A stretch of DNA of 64,000 bases from Rhizobium oryziradicis (GTDB taxonomy: Bacteria > Pseudomonadota > Alphaproteobacteria > Rhizobiales > Rhizobiaceae): assembly GCF_001939045.1 (NCBI RefSeq), contig NZ_MKIM01000029.1:39886-103885 (forward strand). The letters are read 5' to 3'. Position 1 is the first letter of the stretch; the number at the start of each line of letters is the position of its first letter. Below are positions 44,273-51,930 of this stretch, in pieces. The notes below the pieces were generated by a model, which saw only the letters and a list, made by a program, of their open reading frames with translations, made no database searches and was not told where the DNA came from. Position numbers and translations under genes: made by a program.

Positions 44273-44996
44273 GCCGGGCAAATTCCTGCTGAAACTGCGG
44301 CGGCGGTGCCTTGTCGCAGACCACAGTCAGCGGCTCTTCCAGACCGAAGGTTTTCAGATAGGCTTGCCGGTCGAACTTGCCAACATCGGCCAGCATCACC
44401 CGGCGTCGGGCGCGGCTGCGCAAGGCTTGGCGCAGGGTGGATTCGTGTTCCTCGTAATCCATCCAGCCCAGCGCGAGATCGCAACCGCCAATGCCCATGA
44501 AGGCCATGTCGTAAAAATAGCGTCCGACATAGGCAATGGTTTCGTAGCCCACCAGCGCATTGTCCTTGGTGCGCAAGGTGCCGGGGGTCAGGTTGACCCT
44601 CGGCAGGCTTTGCCCGAGCAACAGAGCGATATCCAGCGAATTGGTGGTGACGGTGATGTTTTTGCCTATCAACTGACGCGCAAACGCCAGCGTTGTTGTG
44701 CCCGTATCGATAAAAATCGACATGCCATCGGTGAGCAGGGATTGGGCAAGCTCGCCCACCCGCGCCTTGCCGCGCATATTGTGCTTGCCACGCTCGATCA
44801 GCGGTTGCTCCTGATCCAGCCGGGGCGGCACCGCGCCGCCATGCACCCGGCGCAACAGGCCGCGCCGCTCCAACTCGGCCAGATCGCGCCGCACGGTTTC
44901 TTCCGAAATGCTCAATCCCGTCGCAAGCGTTGCCACGGCAACACGCCCCTGACTGCGCAGGTGGCGCAGGATTTCTTCGTAACGATGCTCTGCCAT
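44247..44996 (-). CDS. DeoR-family transcriptional regulator
   Basis: 249-residue DeoR protein. Winged helix at about 5-58 (RYEEILRHLRSQGRVAVATLATGLSISEETVRRDLAELERRGLLRRVHGGAV) and a sugar-isomerase-like effector domain (FIDTGTTTLAFARQL, MAFMGIGGCD). ATG 44996 (MAEHRYEEIL) is used over the longer 45035 start. Effectors of this family are usually phosphorylated compounds, which would fit the two kinase genes in its own operon. It overlaps the next gene by 26 bases. Confidence 0.85.
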   Translation of the reverse strand: MAEHRYEEILRHLRSQGRVAVATLATGLSISEETVRRDLAELERRGLLRRVHGGAVPPRLDQEQPLIERGKHNMRGKARVGELAQSLLTDGMSIFIDTGTTTLAFARQLIGKNITVTTNSLDIALLLGQSLPRVNLTPGTLRTKDNALVGYETIAYVGRYFYDMAFMGIGGCDLALGWMDYEEHESTLRQALRSRARRRVMLADVGKFDRQAYLKTFGLEEPLTVVCDKAPPPQFQQEFARHEVDILHP

Positions 44997-45071
44997 GCCT
45001 GTTCCTTGCCCCCTCTCTACTGTGGGCATTTTCACCGGGCGTGACAGGAATTGCCATAAAATGCAACCATG

Positions 45072-46643
45072 TCATGCGCTCTTGTCCCCGATTGAAATCA
45101 AATCAGGTGCCTTGCGATGAAGGGTTGCCTGCTCATAATCGGAAGCCAAAGACAAAAGCCGTGCCTCCGACCAAAGCGGCCCGACAAATACCAGATTGAA
45201 CGGTGATCCATCCTCATAATAGCCTGCCGGGATGGTCAGAGCCGGAAGGCCGGCAATGTTGATTTCACACACCGTGGTTTCGTGAATGCTCTCCTCTCCG
45301 ACCCTTGGCGGCAAGGGATCGCGCATTTGCGGAAAGACCAGAGCATCAAGTTGATACTCGGCCATAACCGCATCAAAAATAGAGAGATACTGTTCACGCA
45401 CCTTGAGAAATGCGGCCATGGACGGCGGTGTTTCCGGGTCGGCCATGCATTCCAGCAGTTCTGGCATTTCGTTCATGAACGCCAGCACACCGTTTGGTGC
45501 AAAGGGGTCTTCGGCACTCACGGCTTTGGCAAAATCCTCATAGGTGGCAAAGGGATTGCCGGAGCCGAGACGCTTCAAATAGAGCATCATGTCATAGGGC
45601 ACGCATTCCATGCCGCGGGCATCATAATGGTCCAGACCGGGCACAGGCTGACCCAGATCGGCAAAGCCGCTGTTTTTGAACGGATCGGCAACCATGCTGG
45701 CACCAAGGCCAGTCATTTCACCTTGCGCCCGTGCATAAAGCGCTTGCGTTGCATCAGACAGCGGACGATTGCGCCAGCCGGAACCATAGAGTCCTAATTT
45801 TGCACCCTTCATGGCGTGAGGCGTGATCGCCGCGGCGTAGCCCCCCACCGGTCGCTTGCCAATGCCGGCCACGGTTTTGGGATCTTCCACGCAATAGCCA
45901 GCAAGAACATCCATCACCAGCGCTGCATCTTTCACGCAACGCGCAATCGGCCCCACCACATCGCGGGTGCTGCCCGCCAGCGGCATAACGCCCGCATTGG
46001 GCACCAGTGCGAAAGTCGGCTTCAGGCCAACAAGACCTTGCGCCGAGGCCGGGTTCTGGATCGAGCCGCCCGTTTCTTCCGCCAAGCCAAGAATGGCCAT
46101 GCTGGTGCCAACCGCCGTTGCCGTGCCTGCACTGCTGCCGCCGGGCATGCGGTCGGGAGCGGCAGAGTTAAGCGTTGGTCCGGCCCAGCTATCGTTGGCA
46201 TGGCTGCCGGTGGCGCTCAGGACAGGCACATTGGTTTTGCCCAGGATGATACAACCAGCGGCCCGCATCCGTGCCACCACCGGCGAATCCCGGTCCGGCA
46301 TCAGATCGGTGCCACCCGTGCCGCTGTACAAAAGCTTCCAGCCGCCCGTGGTGGGAAAGCCTGCCATATCCATGGTGTCTTTGACCACAATGGGAATGCC
46401 CGCCAGCGGCCCAAGCGGCTCGCCTGCGGCCCGCTTGCGATCAATCTCGCAGGCATCATCCAGCGCCTCCGGGTTGGGAAAGATAATGGCATTATAAGCA
46501 GGGTTATAGGTCTTGATGCGTTCCAGAAAGGCAATGGTCAGTTCTTCTGCGGTAAAGGCACCACTGGCCAGACCTGCTGCCGCCTGTTCAACTGTCATTT
46601 CCACCAGATCAATGCTGGTTGTGCTTACATGCGGGTTCATCAT
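45072..46643 (-). CDS. Amidase-signature hydrolase, amide transporter-linked
   Basis: 523-residue amidase. Lys88 (IPIVVKD), PGGSSAG at about 167-173 and nucleophile Ser194 in EETGGSIQ form the triad; the GTDTGGS motif of other amidases is EETGGS here. ATG 46643 (next ATG 46640) has a GAGGAG ribosome site. It is the last gene of the urea/amide transporter operon, with only 17 bases from the upstream ATPase gene, so it most likely hydrolyses the transported amide. Confidence 0.84.
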   Translation of the reverse strand: MMNPHVSTTSIDLVEMTVEQAAAGLASGAFTAEELTIAFLERIKTYNPAYNAIIFPNPEALDDACEIDRKRAAGEPLGPLAGIPIVVKDTMDMAGFPTTGGWKLLYSGTGGTDLMPDRDSPVVARMRAAGCIILGKTNVPVLSATGSHANDSWAGPTLNSAAPDRMPGGSSAGTATAVGTSMAILGLAEETGGSIQNPASAQGLVGLKPTFALVPNAGVMPLAGSTRDVVGPIARCVKDAALVMDVLAGYCVEDPKTVAGIGKRPVGGYAAAITPHAMKGAKLGLYGSGWRNRPLSDATQALYARAQGEMTGLGASMVADPFKNSGFADLGQPVPGLDHYDARGMECVPYDMMLYLKRLGSGNPFATYEDFAKAVSAEDPFAPNGVLAFMNEMPELLECMADPETPPSMAAFLKVREQYLSIFDAVMAEYQLDALVFPQMRDPLPPRVGEESIHETTVCEINIAGLPALTIPAGYYEDGSPFNLVFVGPLWSEARLLSLASDYEQATLHRKAPDLISIGDKSA

Positions 46644-46660
46644 ACATCTCCTCGAAAAAA

Positions 46661-47380
46661 TCAGGCCAATTCGGCAAAGGCTTCAAGCCGCTCAATGTCA
46701 TGCATGGCGTCAGGGGGAACTTCGCGGGTGATTTCACCGCGTTGCAGGATCAGCACCCGCTCGCTGACGGCTGCGATAAAGCCGAGATTTTGCTCGACCA
46801 GCAGAATGGCCAGCCCTCGGCTGATCGCTGCGGCTTTCAGCGTATCGGCAATTTCCTCAATAATAGAAGGCTGAATGCCCTCCGTTGGCTCATCCAGCAG
46901 CACAATGCGAGGATCGCCACACAGGCAGCGGGCAAGCGCCAGCAATTGCTGCTCGCCGCCAGAGAGTGCTCCGCCGCGCCGATCCAGATAGGCTTTGAGG
47001 CGGGGAAACAGCTCCAGAATATCCGCAAGCACGTCGGTTTCCGGGCGCTTGGACAGGCGGCACCCCACCCGCAGATTGTCCATGACCGACAGGCCCGGAA
47101 AAATCTCGCGCCCCTGCGGCACATAGCCAATGCCGCTTCGAGCAATGGTGGTGGGGCTGGCACCCGTGATGGATTTTCCCTCAAACGATACCTTGCCATC
47201 ACTGGTGGGCAAATGGCTGGTTATAGTGCGCAGCAGGGTGGATTTTCCCATGCCGTTATGCCCCAGAATGCCAACCCGCTCGCCGGGATGAACGCTCAGG
47301 CTCAGGCCTTGCAAAATGGGGATACGGCCATAGCCGGAGCGCAGGTTTTTCACCTCAAGCAGTGGAGTTGCGTTGCTCAT
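46661..47380 (-). CDS. Branched-chain/urea-amide ABC transporter ATPase (LivF/UrtE type)
   Basis: 239-residue ATPase with Walker A GHNGMGKST, signature ALSGGEQQLLA, Walker B IVLLDEP and GIQPSIIEEI. The GHNGMGKST loop and EGIQPS are typical of UrtE/LivF. Its start overlaps the LivG-type gene by four bases. Confidence 0.87.
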   Translation of the reverse strand: MSNATPLLEVKNLRSGYGRIPILQGLSLSVHPGERVGILGHNGMGKSTLLRTITSHLPTSDGKVSFEGKSITGASPTTIARSGIGYVPQGREIFPGLSVMDNLRVGCRLSKRPETDVLADILELFPRLKAYLDRRGGALSGGEQQLLALARCLCGDPRIVLLDEPTEGIQPSIIEEIADTLKAAAISRGLAILLVEQNLGFIAAVSERVLILQRGEITREVPPDAMHDIERLEAFAELA

Positions 47381-48099
47381 GCCGCCGTCCTCCCCAGATA
47401 GACATCGCGCACCCGCTGATCAGACAGCACGGTATCCACATCGCCTTCCACCAGCACAGCACCTTGGGCAAAGACGGTGACGGTTTTGGCAATCATCCGG
47501 ATAAAGGCCATGTCATGCTCCACCACAATCACGGCTTGGGTTTTGTTGATTTCCTTGATCAATTCGGCGGTGCGGCGCACTTCCTCGTTGTTCATTCCCG
47601 CTGCCGGTTCATCCAGCAGGATCAGGTCGGGTTCTTGCGAAAGCACAGTGGCAATCTCCACCCATTGGCGCTGACCATGGGCCAATTGCCCCACCAGACT
47701 GTGGGCAAGGCTGGTAAGACGAAGCCGCTCCAGCACGTCCGAGACAATTTTGCGCGCCGTTGGCCCGGTGCGCTGACGCTGGGCGGCCACCAGCACGTTT
47801 TCAAACACCGTGAGACCATCAAACACATTGGGCACTTGCGTTTTGATGCCCACGCCAAGCCTGGCAATCTCATGCGGTTCTGCGCGGGTGGTGTCGGTGC
47901 CGCGAAAGGTAACCTTGCCTTCGGTTGGGTGCAATTGCCCGGTGAGGATTTTGAAAAACGTGCTTTTTCCCGCCCCGTTGGGGCCAATCAGGCAACGTAA
48001 TTCGGATTCTGCCAGCGTGAAATTCACATCCCGCACGGCTGTCACGCCACCAAAGCGCATGGTGATGCCTTTGGCATCGACCAGAGGAACAAGGGTCAT
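47377..48099 (-). CDS. Branched-chain/urea-amide ABC transporter ATPase (LivG/UrtD type)
   Basis: 240-residue ATPase: Walker A GPNGAGKST, signature LAHGQRQWVEIA, Walker B LILLDEPAAGMN and VEHDMAFI. LAHGQRQ in place of LSGGQ is normal for UrtD. It pairs with the LivF-type ATPase. Confidence 0.87.
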   Translation of the reverse strand: MTLVPLVDAKGITMRFGGVTAVRDVNFTLAESELRCLIGPNGAGKSTFFKILTGQLHPTEGKVTFRGTDTTRAEPHEIARLGVGIKTQVPNVFDGLTVFENVLVAAQRQRTGPTARKIVSDVLERLRLTSLAHSLVGQLAHGQRQWVEIATVLSQEPDLILLDEPAAGMNNEEVRRTAELIKEINKTQAVIVVEHDMAFIRMIAKTVTVFAQGAVLVEGDVDTVLSDQRVRDVYLGRTAA

Positions 48100-49130
48100 G
48101 GTTTTGCCTCCTGTGGTTTTGCGGCAATGGGATGTGGGGCTGGCTTCAGCTTAGAGATAAGCGCTGCAATCGATGGCAGAATGCCTTGCGGCACCAGAAT
48201 GACGAAGATGACCAGAATAATGCCCATGCCGAGGCTGGGGTTGATCACCGCTTGCGTGCCCGACAGATTGATCAGCGCCTGCATGATGACCGCCCCCAGA
48301 ATGGGGCCGAGAAGCGTGCCAATGCCACCGACCAGCACCGAGACAATCGCTTGTGCCGACATCGACAGTGCAAACACCGACGGGTTCACAAACCCACCCC
48401 AAGCCGCATAAATGCACCCGCCGAGACCTGCGATGGCACCGCTGATGGCAAAGGCTGCGAGTTTGTAAAATCGCACATCATAGCCCACCAGCATGGCGCG
48501 GGTTTCGTTTTCGCGAATGGCAATCACCACCCGGCCAAACCATGTTGCCAGCAGGCCGCGCAGCAGCACATAGATCAGCAGCAACGCCCCCATGGCGACA
48601 TACCATGTGCCTTTCTCGTCCAGCCATTGATCCGGCTCGCCGGGAATGTTGAAAGGCGCAAGACCCGGCATGCCGTTAAAGCCACCAAGCTGGGCGCTTC
48701 CGATCCGATATTGATCCCCCGATGTGCTGTTGGACAGTTCATAAAGGATGGTGGTGACGGTCAGCGTGATGACCCCGACATAGGCATCGCTGATCCGGCC
48801 ATAGAACATGAAATAACCCAGCAGGGCGGCAAAAGCCGCGGGAATGAGGATCGACAGGGCAATGGCCCCGGTGGAATCGCCAAAATTGATCACGCCCACG
48901 GCATAGGTATAGCCACCAAGACCAAAGAAGGCCGCCTGCCCAAACGACAGGATTCCGGCATAGCCCCACAGGAAAGCCTGACTAAGCGCCAGAATGGCAA
49001 CCGCCACAAAAAGCGTGGCCTGAAGCAGGCTGAATCCATCGAGAAACAGCGGCATGATCAGCAGTGCCGCCAGACCAAGCCCTGTGACCGTGAGAAAACT
49101 GAGAAGACGCGAAGAGATGGGCAACGTCAT
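48096..49130 (-). CDS. Urea/amide ABC transporter permease (LivM/UrtC type)
   Basis: 344-residue membrane protein with about nine segments and the LivM motif IRENETRAMLVGYDVRFYKLAAFAISGAIAGLGG. LSFGQAAFFGLGGYTYAVG is the usual N-terminal hydrophobic segment. It overlaps both neighbours by four bases. Confidence 0.86.
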   Translation of the reverse strand: MTLPISSRLLSFLTVTGLGLAALLIMPLFLDGFSLLQATLFVAVAILALSQAFLWGYAGILSFGQAAFFGLGGYTYAVGVINFGDSTGAIALSILIPAAFAALLGYFMFYGRISDAYVGVITLTVTTILYELSNSTSGDQYRIGSAQLGGFNGMPGLAPFNIPGEPDQWLDEKGTWYVAMGALLLIYVLLRGLLATWFGRVVIAIRENETRAMLVGYDVRFYKLAAFAISGAIAGLGGCIYAAWGGFVNPSVFALSMSAQAIVSVLVGGIGTLLGPILGAVIMQALINLSGTQAVINPSLGMGIILVIFVILVPQGILPSIAALISKLKPAPHPIAAKPQEAKP

Positions 49131-49993
49131 AGGCTGCTCCTGAAAAATCGACCGGTAATGCCGTTGGGAAGGTTGCGGATCAGCACAATGGCGGCTGCCA
49201 GCAAGGCCACTTCGCCCAAAACTGGCGTGGACAGGAAGGATACGATCTCGTTGATCAGGCCAAACAGACCGGATGCCAGCCCCGTTCCCATCACCACTGC
49301 CGGACCGCCGCCCAGAACCGTGATAAAGGCGCGCGCCACATAGGCGGCCCCCATGGAGGGTGACACCCCGGAAATGGGCGACAACAACCCACCTGCAAAG
49401 CCCGCAAGGCCTGCGCCCAGCGCAAACGTGGACATAAACACCGTTGGCGGATGAATGCCCAATGATGCCGCCATGCGCGGATTTTGCATGGTGGCCCGCA
49501 AGAGCAGGCCAAAGTTGGTGCGGCGCATGAGCAGATAAAGACCGCCGAGGGCGAGGATGCTGGCGGCTAGTAGAACCAGACTATAGCCGCTGGCTCCATA
49601 ACCGCCAATGTTGAACCCACCCACGGGCGTTGGCACCGAATGGATGACATTGCCGAAAATGCTGGTGATCAACCCCACCAGCCCGAGGCTGATGCCCCAT
49701 GTGGCCAGCATGGTATCAATCATCCGACCATAGAGAAAGCGGATGACGCAGCGCTCAAGAATGAGCCCGATCAGCGCCACCACAATCGGTGGTAAAATCA
49801 GCAGTGCAATCCAGATATTGACGCCATGTTCCACAGCGGTTGCTGCCGTATAGGCCCCCAGCATCATGAATTCGCCATGGGCCAGGTTGATAATCCGCAT
49901 CATGCCGTAAATCACCGCAAGGCCAATGGTGATCAGCACCAGTGTGGCAATGCCCGTGACAATGTTGAAGGCAATCAGGCCAAAGATGTCCAT
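49127..49993 (-). CDS. Urea/amide ABC transporter permease (LivH/UrtB type)
   Basis: 288-residue membrane protein with about eight segments. YGMMRIINLAHGEFMMLGAY is the hallmark near the N-terminus; LRATMQNPRMAASLGI forms the ATPase contact loop. It is the first permease after the binding-protein gene, from which it is separated by a strong hairpin. Confidence 0.86.
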   Translation of the reverse strand: MDIFGLIAFNIVTGIATLVLITIGLAVIYGMMRIINLAHGEFMMLGAYTAATAVEHGVNIWIALLILPPIVVALIGLILERCVIRFLYGRMIDTMLATWGISLGLVGLITSIFGNVIHSVPTPVGGFNIGGYGASGYSLVLLAASILALGGLYLLMRRTNFGLLLRATMQNPRMAASLGIHPPTVFMSTFALGAGLAGFAGGLLSPISGVSPSMGAAYVARAFITVLGGGPAVVMGTGLASGLFGLINEIVSFLSTPVLGEVALLAAAIVLIRNLPNGITGRFFRSSL

Positions 49994-50026
49994 GCTCTGT
50001 CCTCAAGTGATGAAACGTAGAGAAGT

Positions 50027-50052
50027 CCGGCGGGTGGTAGGTGACCCGCCGG
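50027..50052 (-). terminator. Hairpin after the amide binding-protein gene
   Basis: Nine-base perfect stem (CCGGCGGGT / ACCCGCCGG) with an eight-base loop, between the binding-protein stop and the LivH-type start. No long T-run follows on the transcript, so it is likely a mRNA-stabilising or attenuating hairpin. Confidence 0.55.
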
Positions 50053-50060
50053 GAGGCCCG

Positions 50061-51311
50061 TTAAAACTGAGGCGTGAACTGTGTCTTGGTATCCGGCTTG
50101 GCAATCAGATCGCAACGTCCGCCCGTGTCGGCGGGATATTGATCGGGGAAGGTGGCAAGGATCTCCCATTTGCGGTTTTTCGGCTCTGCCAGATAGGTCG
50201 GGCGAATGGTGGCATGGGTCTTGGGGTCCATGGTCACTTTGCCAGCAGGGGCATCGATCGAAAGGCCGCTTTCCAGTGCGGTGATCACTTTGGCCGCCTC
50301 AACCGAGCCCGCCTTTTCCACCGCCTTGGCCCAGAGCATCACGCCGTCATAGGTGGCCGTGGCAAGCTCGGAAATATCCTTGGCATCCTCGCCAATGAAT
50401 TTTTGCAGGCCCGAGACAAAGCCCTTGGCGGCAGGCGTATCCAGATCGGGATAGAAGCCGTAGCAGGTGACAATGCCGTCAGTGGTGGACACATCCATGG
50501 CCTGCAATTCATCGCCCAGACCAAACACGCTGGAGCCAACCGGAATCTTGGCCTTCATGCCCGTGGCATCCCACTGGCGATAAAAACCGAGGTGATTGGC
50601 TCCAACCAGTGCGGACAGCACAAATTCAGGTGCTGCCTGCTGAATGCGGCTGATGGTGGAGGAAAAGTTGGTGACTTCCAGCGGCAGAAAGTCCACGCCG
50701 GCCACCGCGCCGCCATTGGCGGTGACGAATTTCTTCATCCAGTCAGCTGTGATATGGCCGTAATTGTAGTCAGCGGCGATGATATAGGTCTTCTTGCCCC
50801 AGTTTTTGGTGGCGTAATCCACCAGATGGTTAACCGTTTGCGCAGGCGTGGTGCCGGTGCAAAACACATTATGATCGCAGACGCCGCCTTCATACTGGGT
50901 GTTGTAGAAATACAGCGTCTTGGTGCGATCAAAAATCGGGCGAATGGCCTCACGTGAGGATGATGTGATGCCGCCCTGAATCACATCCACCTTGTCGCGC
51001 ATGGCCAGTTGCTGGGCATATTGGGTATAGAGCTTGATGTCGCTCTGGGTATCAAAGGCTTTCAGCTCGATCTGGCGGCCCAGCAATCCGCCTTTTTCAT
51101 TGATCTGGCTGACGGCATATTCAGTGGCCTTGATCATGCGGCGACCTTCAAGGCCAAGCGGCCCCGTGGCATCCAGCAGGCTGCCCATTTTGATCGGCGC
51201 TTCTTTTGCGAAGCCCTGACGAACAAAAACAGGTGCCGCCAGCATGCCCGCTCCAAGCCCTCCCAGTTGCAGAGCCCGGCGTCTTGTCATGGAAAAATGC
51301 GATTTTGTCAT
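50061..51311 (-). CDS. Urea/short-chain amide-type solute-binding protein, Tat-exported
   Basis: 416-residue periplasmic binding protein (Peripla_BP_5/FmdD-like). N-terminus MTKSHFSMTRRRALQLGG carries the twin-arginine signal, ending near VRQGFAKEA. Family landmarks are LLDATGPLGLEGRRMIKATEYAV, NEKGGLLGRQIEL, CDHNVFCTGTTPAQTVNHLVDY and YIIAADYNYGH. The start ATG 51311 is chosen over 51365. It feeds the LivHM-GF-type transporter and its linked amidase, so short-chain amides or urea-like compounds are likely ligands. Confidence 0.85.
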   Translation of the reverse strand: MTKSHFSMTRRRALQLGGLGAGMLAAPVFVRQGFAKEAPIKMGSLLDATGPLGLEGRRMIKATEYAVSQINEKGGLLGRQIELKAFDTQSDIKLYTQYAQQLAMRDKVDVIQGGITSSSREAIRPIFDRTKTLYFYNTQYEGGVCDHNVFCTGTTPAQTVNHLVDYATKNWGKKTYIIAADYNYGHITADWMKKFVTANGGAVAGVDFLPLEVTNFSSTISRIQQAAPEFVLSALVGANHLGFYRQWDATGMKAKIPVGSSVFGLGDELQAMDVSTTDGIVTCYGFYPDLDTPAAKGFVSGLQKFIGEDAKDISELATATYDGVMLWAKAVEKAGSVEAAKVITALESGLSIDAPAGKVTMDPKTHATIRPTYLAEPKNRKWEILATFPDQYPADTGGRCDLIAKPDTKTQFTPQF

Positions 51312-51926
51312 TGAGTTCCCCGACCTTTTGTTTGACCGTTTTGACTGTTTAAATCTTACAGTCACAGGGAAAGCATGAACCGTGCCAACTTATTTTATAA
51401 TTTAATATCAATATTTTCATTAACTATTGCCGTTTTAATCTGACTTCAATGCTCATTTGATAATCACAAAAACAACAAAATGGGCAAATCGGTTAATTGC
51501 CAAAAAGGAGCACGCTCGAAAGATGGCGACACTCTTGCGATTTAGGAAAATGTGAAATTGAGCCGAACGGCTGCGGCGATCCGTTCTGTATCGACGGCAT
51601 CGCGCCATTGGCATTCATCCTCGCACTCGCCGCGGTTAAACGCCTATCCGAAGGCGATAACGTCAAGCCCGAGGAGGTTGGCCACTCCTCAGGCCCAACC
51701 ATATCAACATGCTCGATCGATACCCCTTCACACGGCCGGATTTGTCGCACGAGAGGCCCTCAGGCCGTTGTGCAGCCATGCCGTTCTGATGGAGATGATG
51801 CAGATTTTCTGCTCAGAGCCCAAGATTAGAGACTGTCAGGTTCAGACTGAACCAGACAGTCTCTAAATTTCTTTGTTTGAGTTTGTCTTGTCGGGAAAAC
51901 CGGATTCCGCTCTTCCCTGACAAACT
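51312..51926. other. Intergenic region with decayed sequence and repeats
   Basis: 615 bases. 51312-51480 is AT-rich and is the probable promoter of the amide transporter. 51490-51830 has several overlapping short open frames on both strands (for example 51497-51829 plus), none with a recognisable family, start site or coding bias, and may be a remnant. A hairpin (51827-51865) and a CTAG repeat (51879-51930) close the region. Confidence 0.55.
51827..51865. repeat. Long palindromic repeat, copy D1
   Basis: TAGAGACTGTC / GACAGTCTCTA arms continue into GGTTCAG / CTGAACC around a one-base loop, interrupted by one A-A mismatch. A related element is at 60070-60104, so the pair flanks the cellulose locus. 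Confidence 0.6.
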
Positions 51927-51930
51927 CTAG
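51879..51930 (-). repeat. CTAG-bounded intergenic repeat, copy C
   Basis: On the minus strand it starts CTAGAGTTTGTC and ends GACAAACTC, with GAGCGGAATCCGGTTTTCCC in between; the outer arms and inner GGGAA/TTCCC pair to form a hairpin. The TAG stop of the TPR gene (51927-51929) is part of it. Confidence 0.7.

Noticed and set aside
48132..49343. Plus-strand frame of 403 residues
   Set aside because: Antisense of the LivM/LivH permeases, with a charged composition typical of shadows of membrane protein genes.
51497..51829. Plus-strand frame of 110 residues
   Set aside because: Open but with no known family, no clear ribosome site and overlapping equally open frames; kept only as intergenic remnant.
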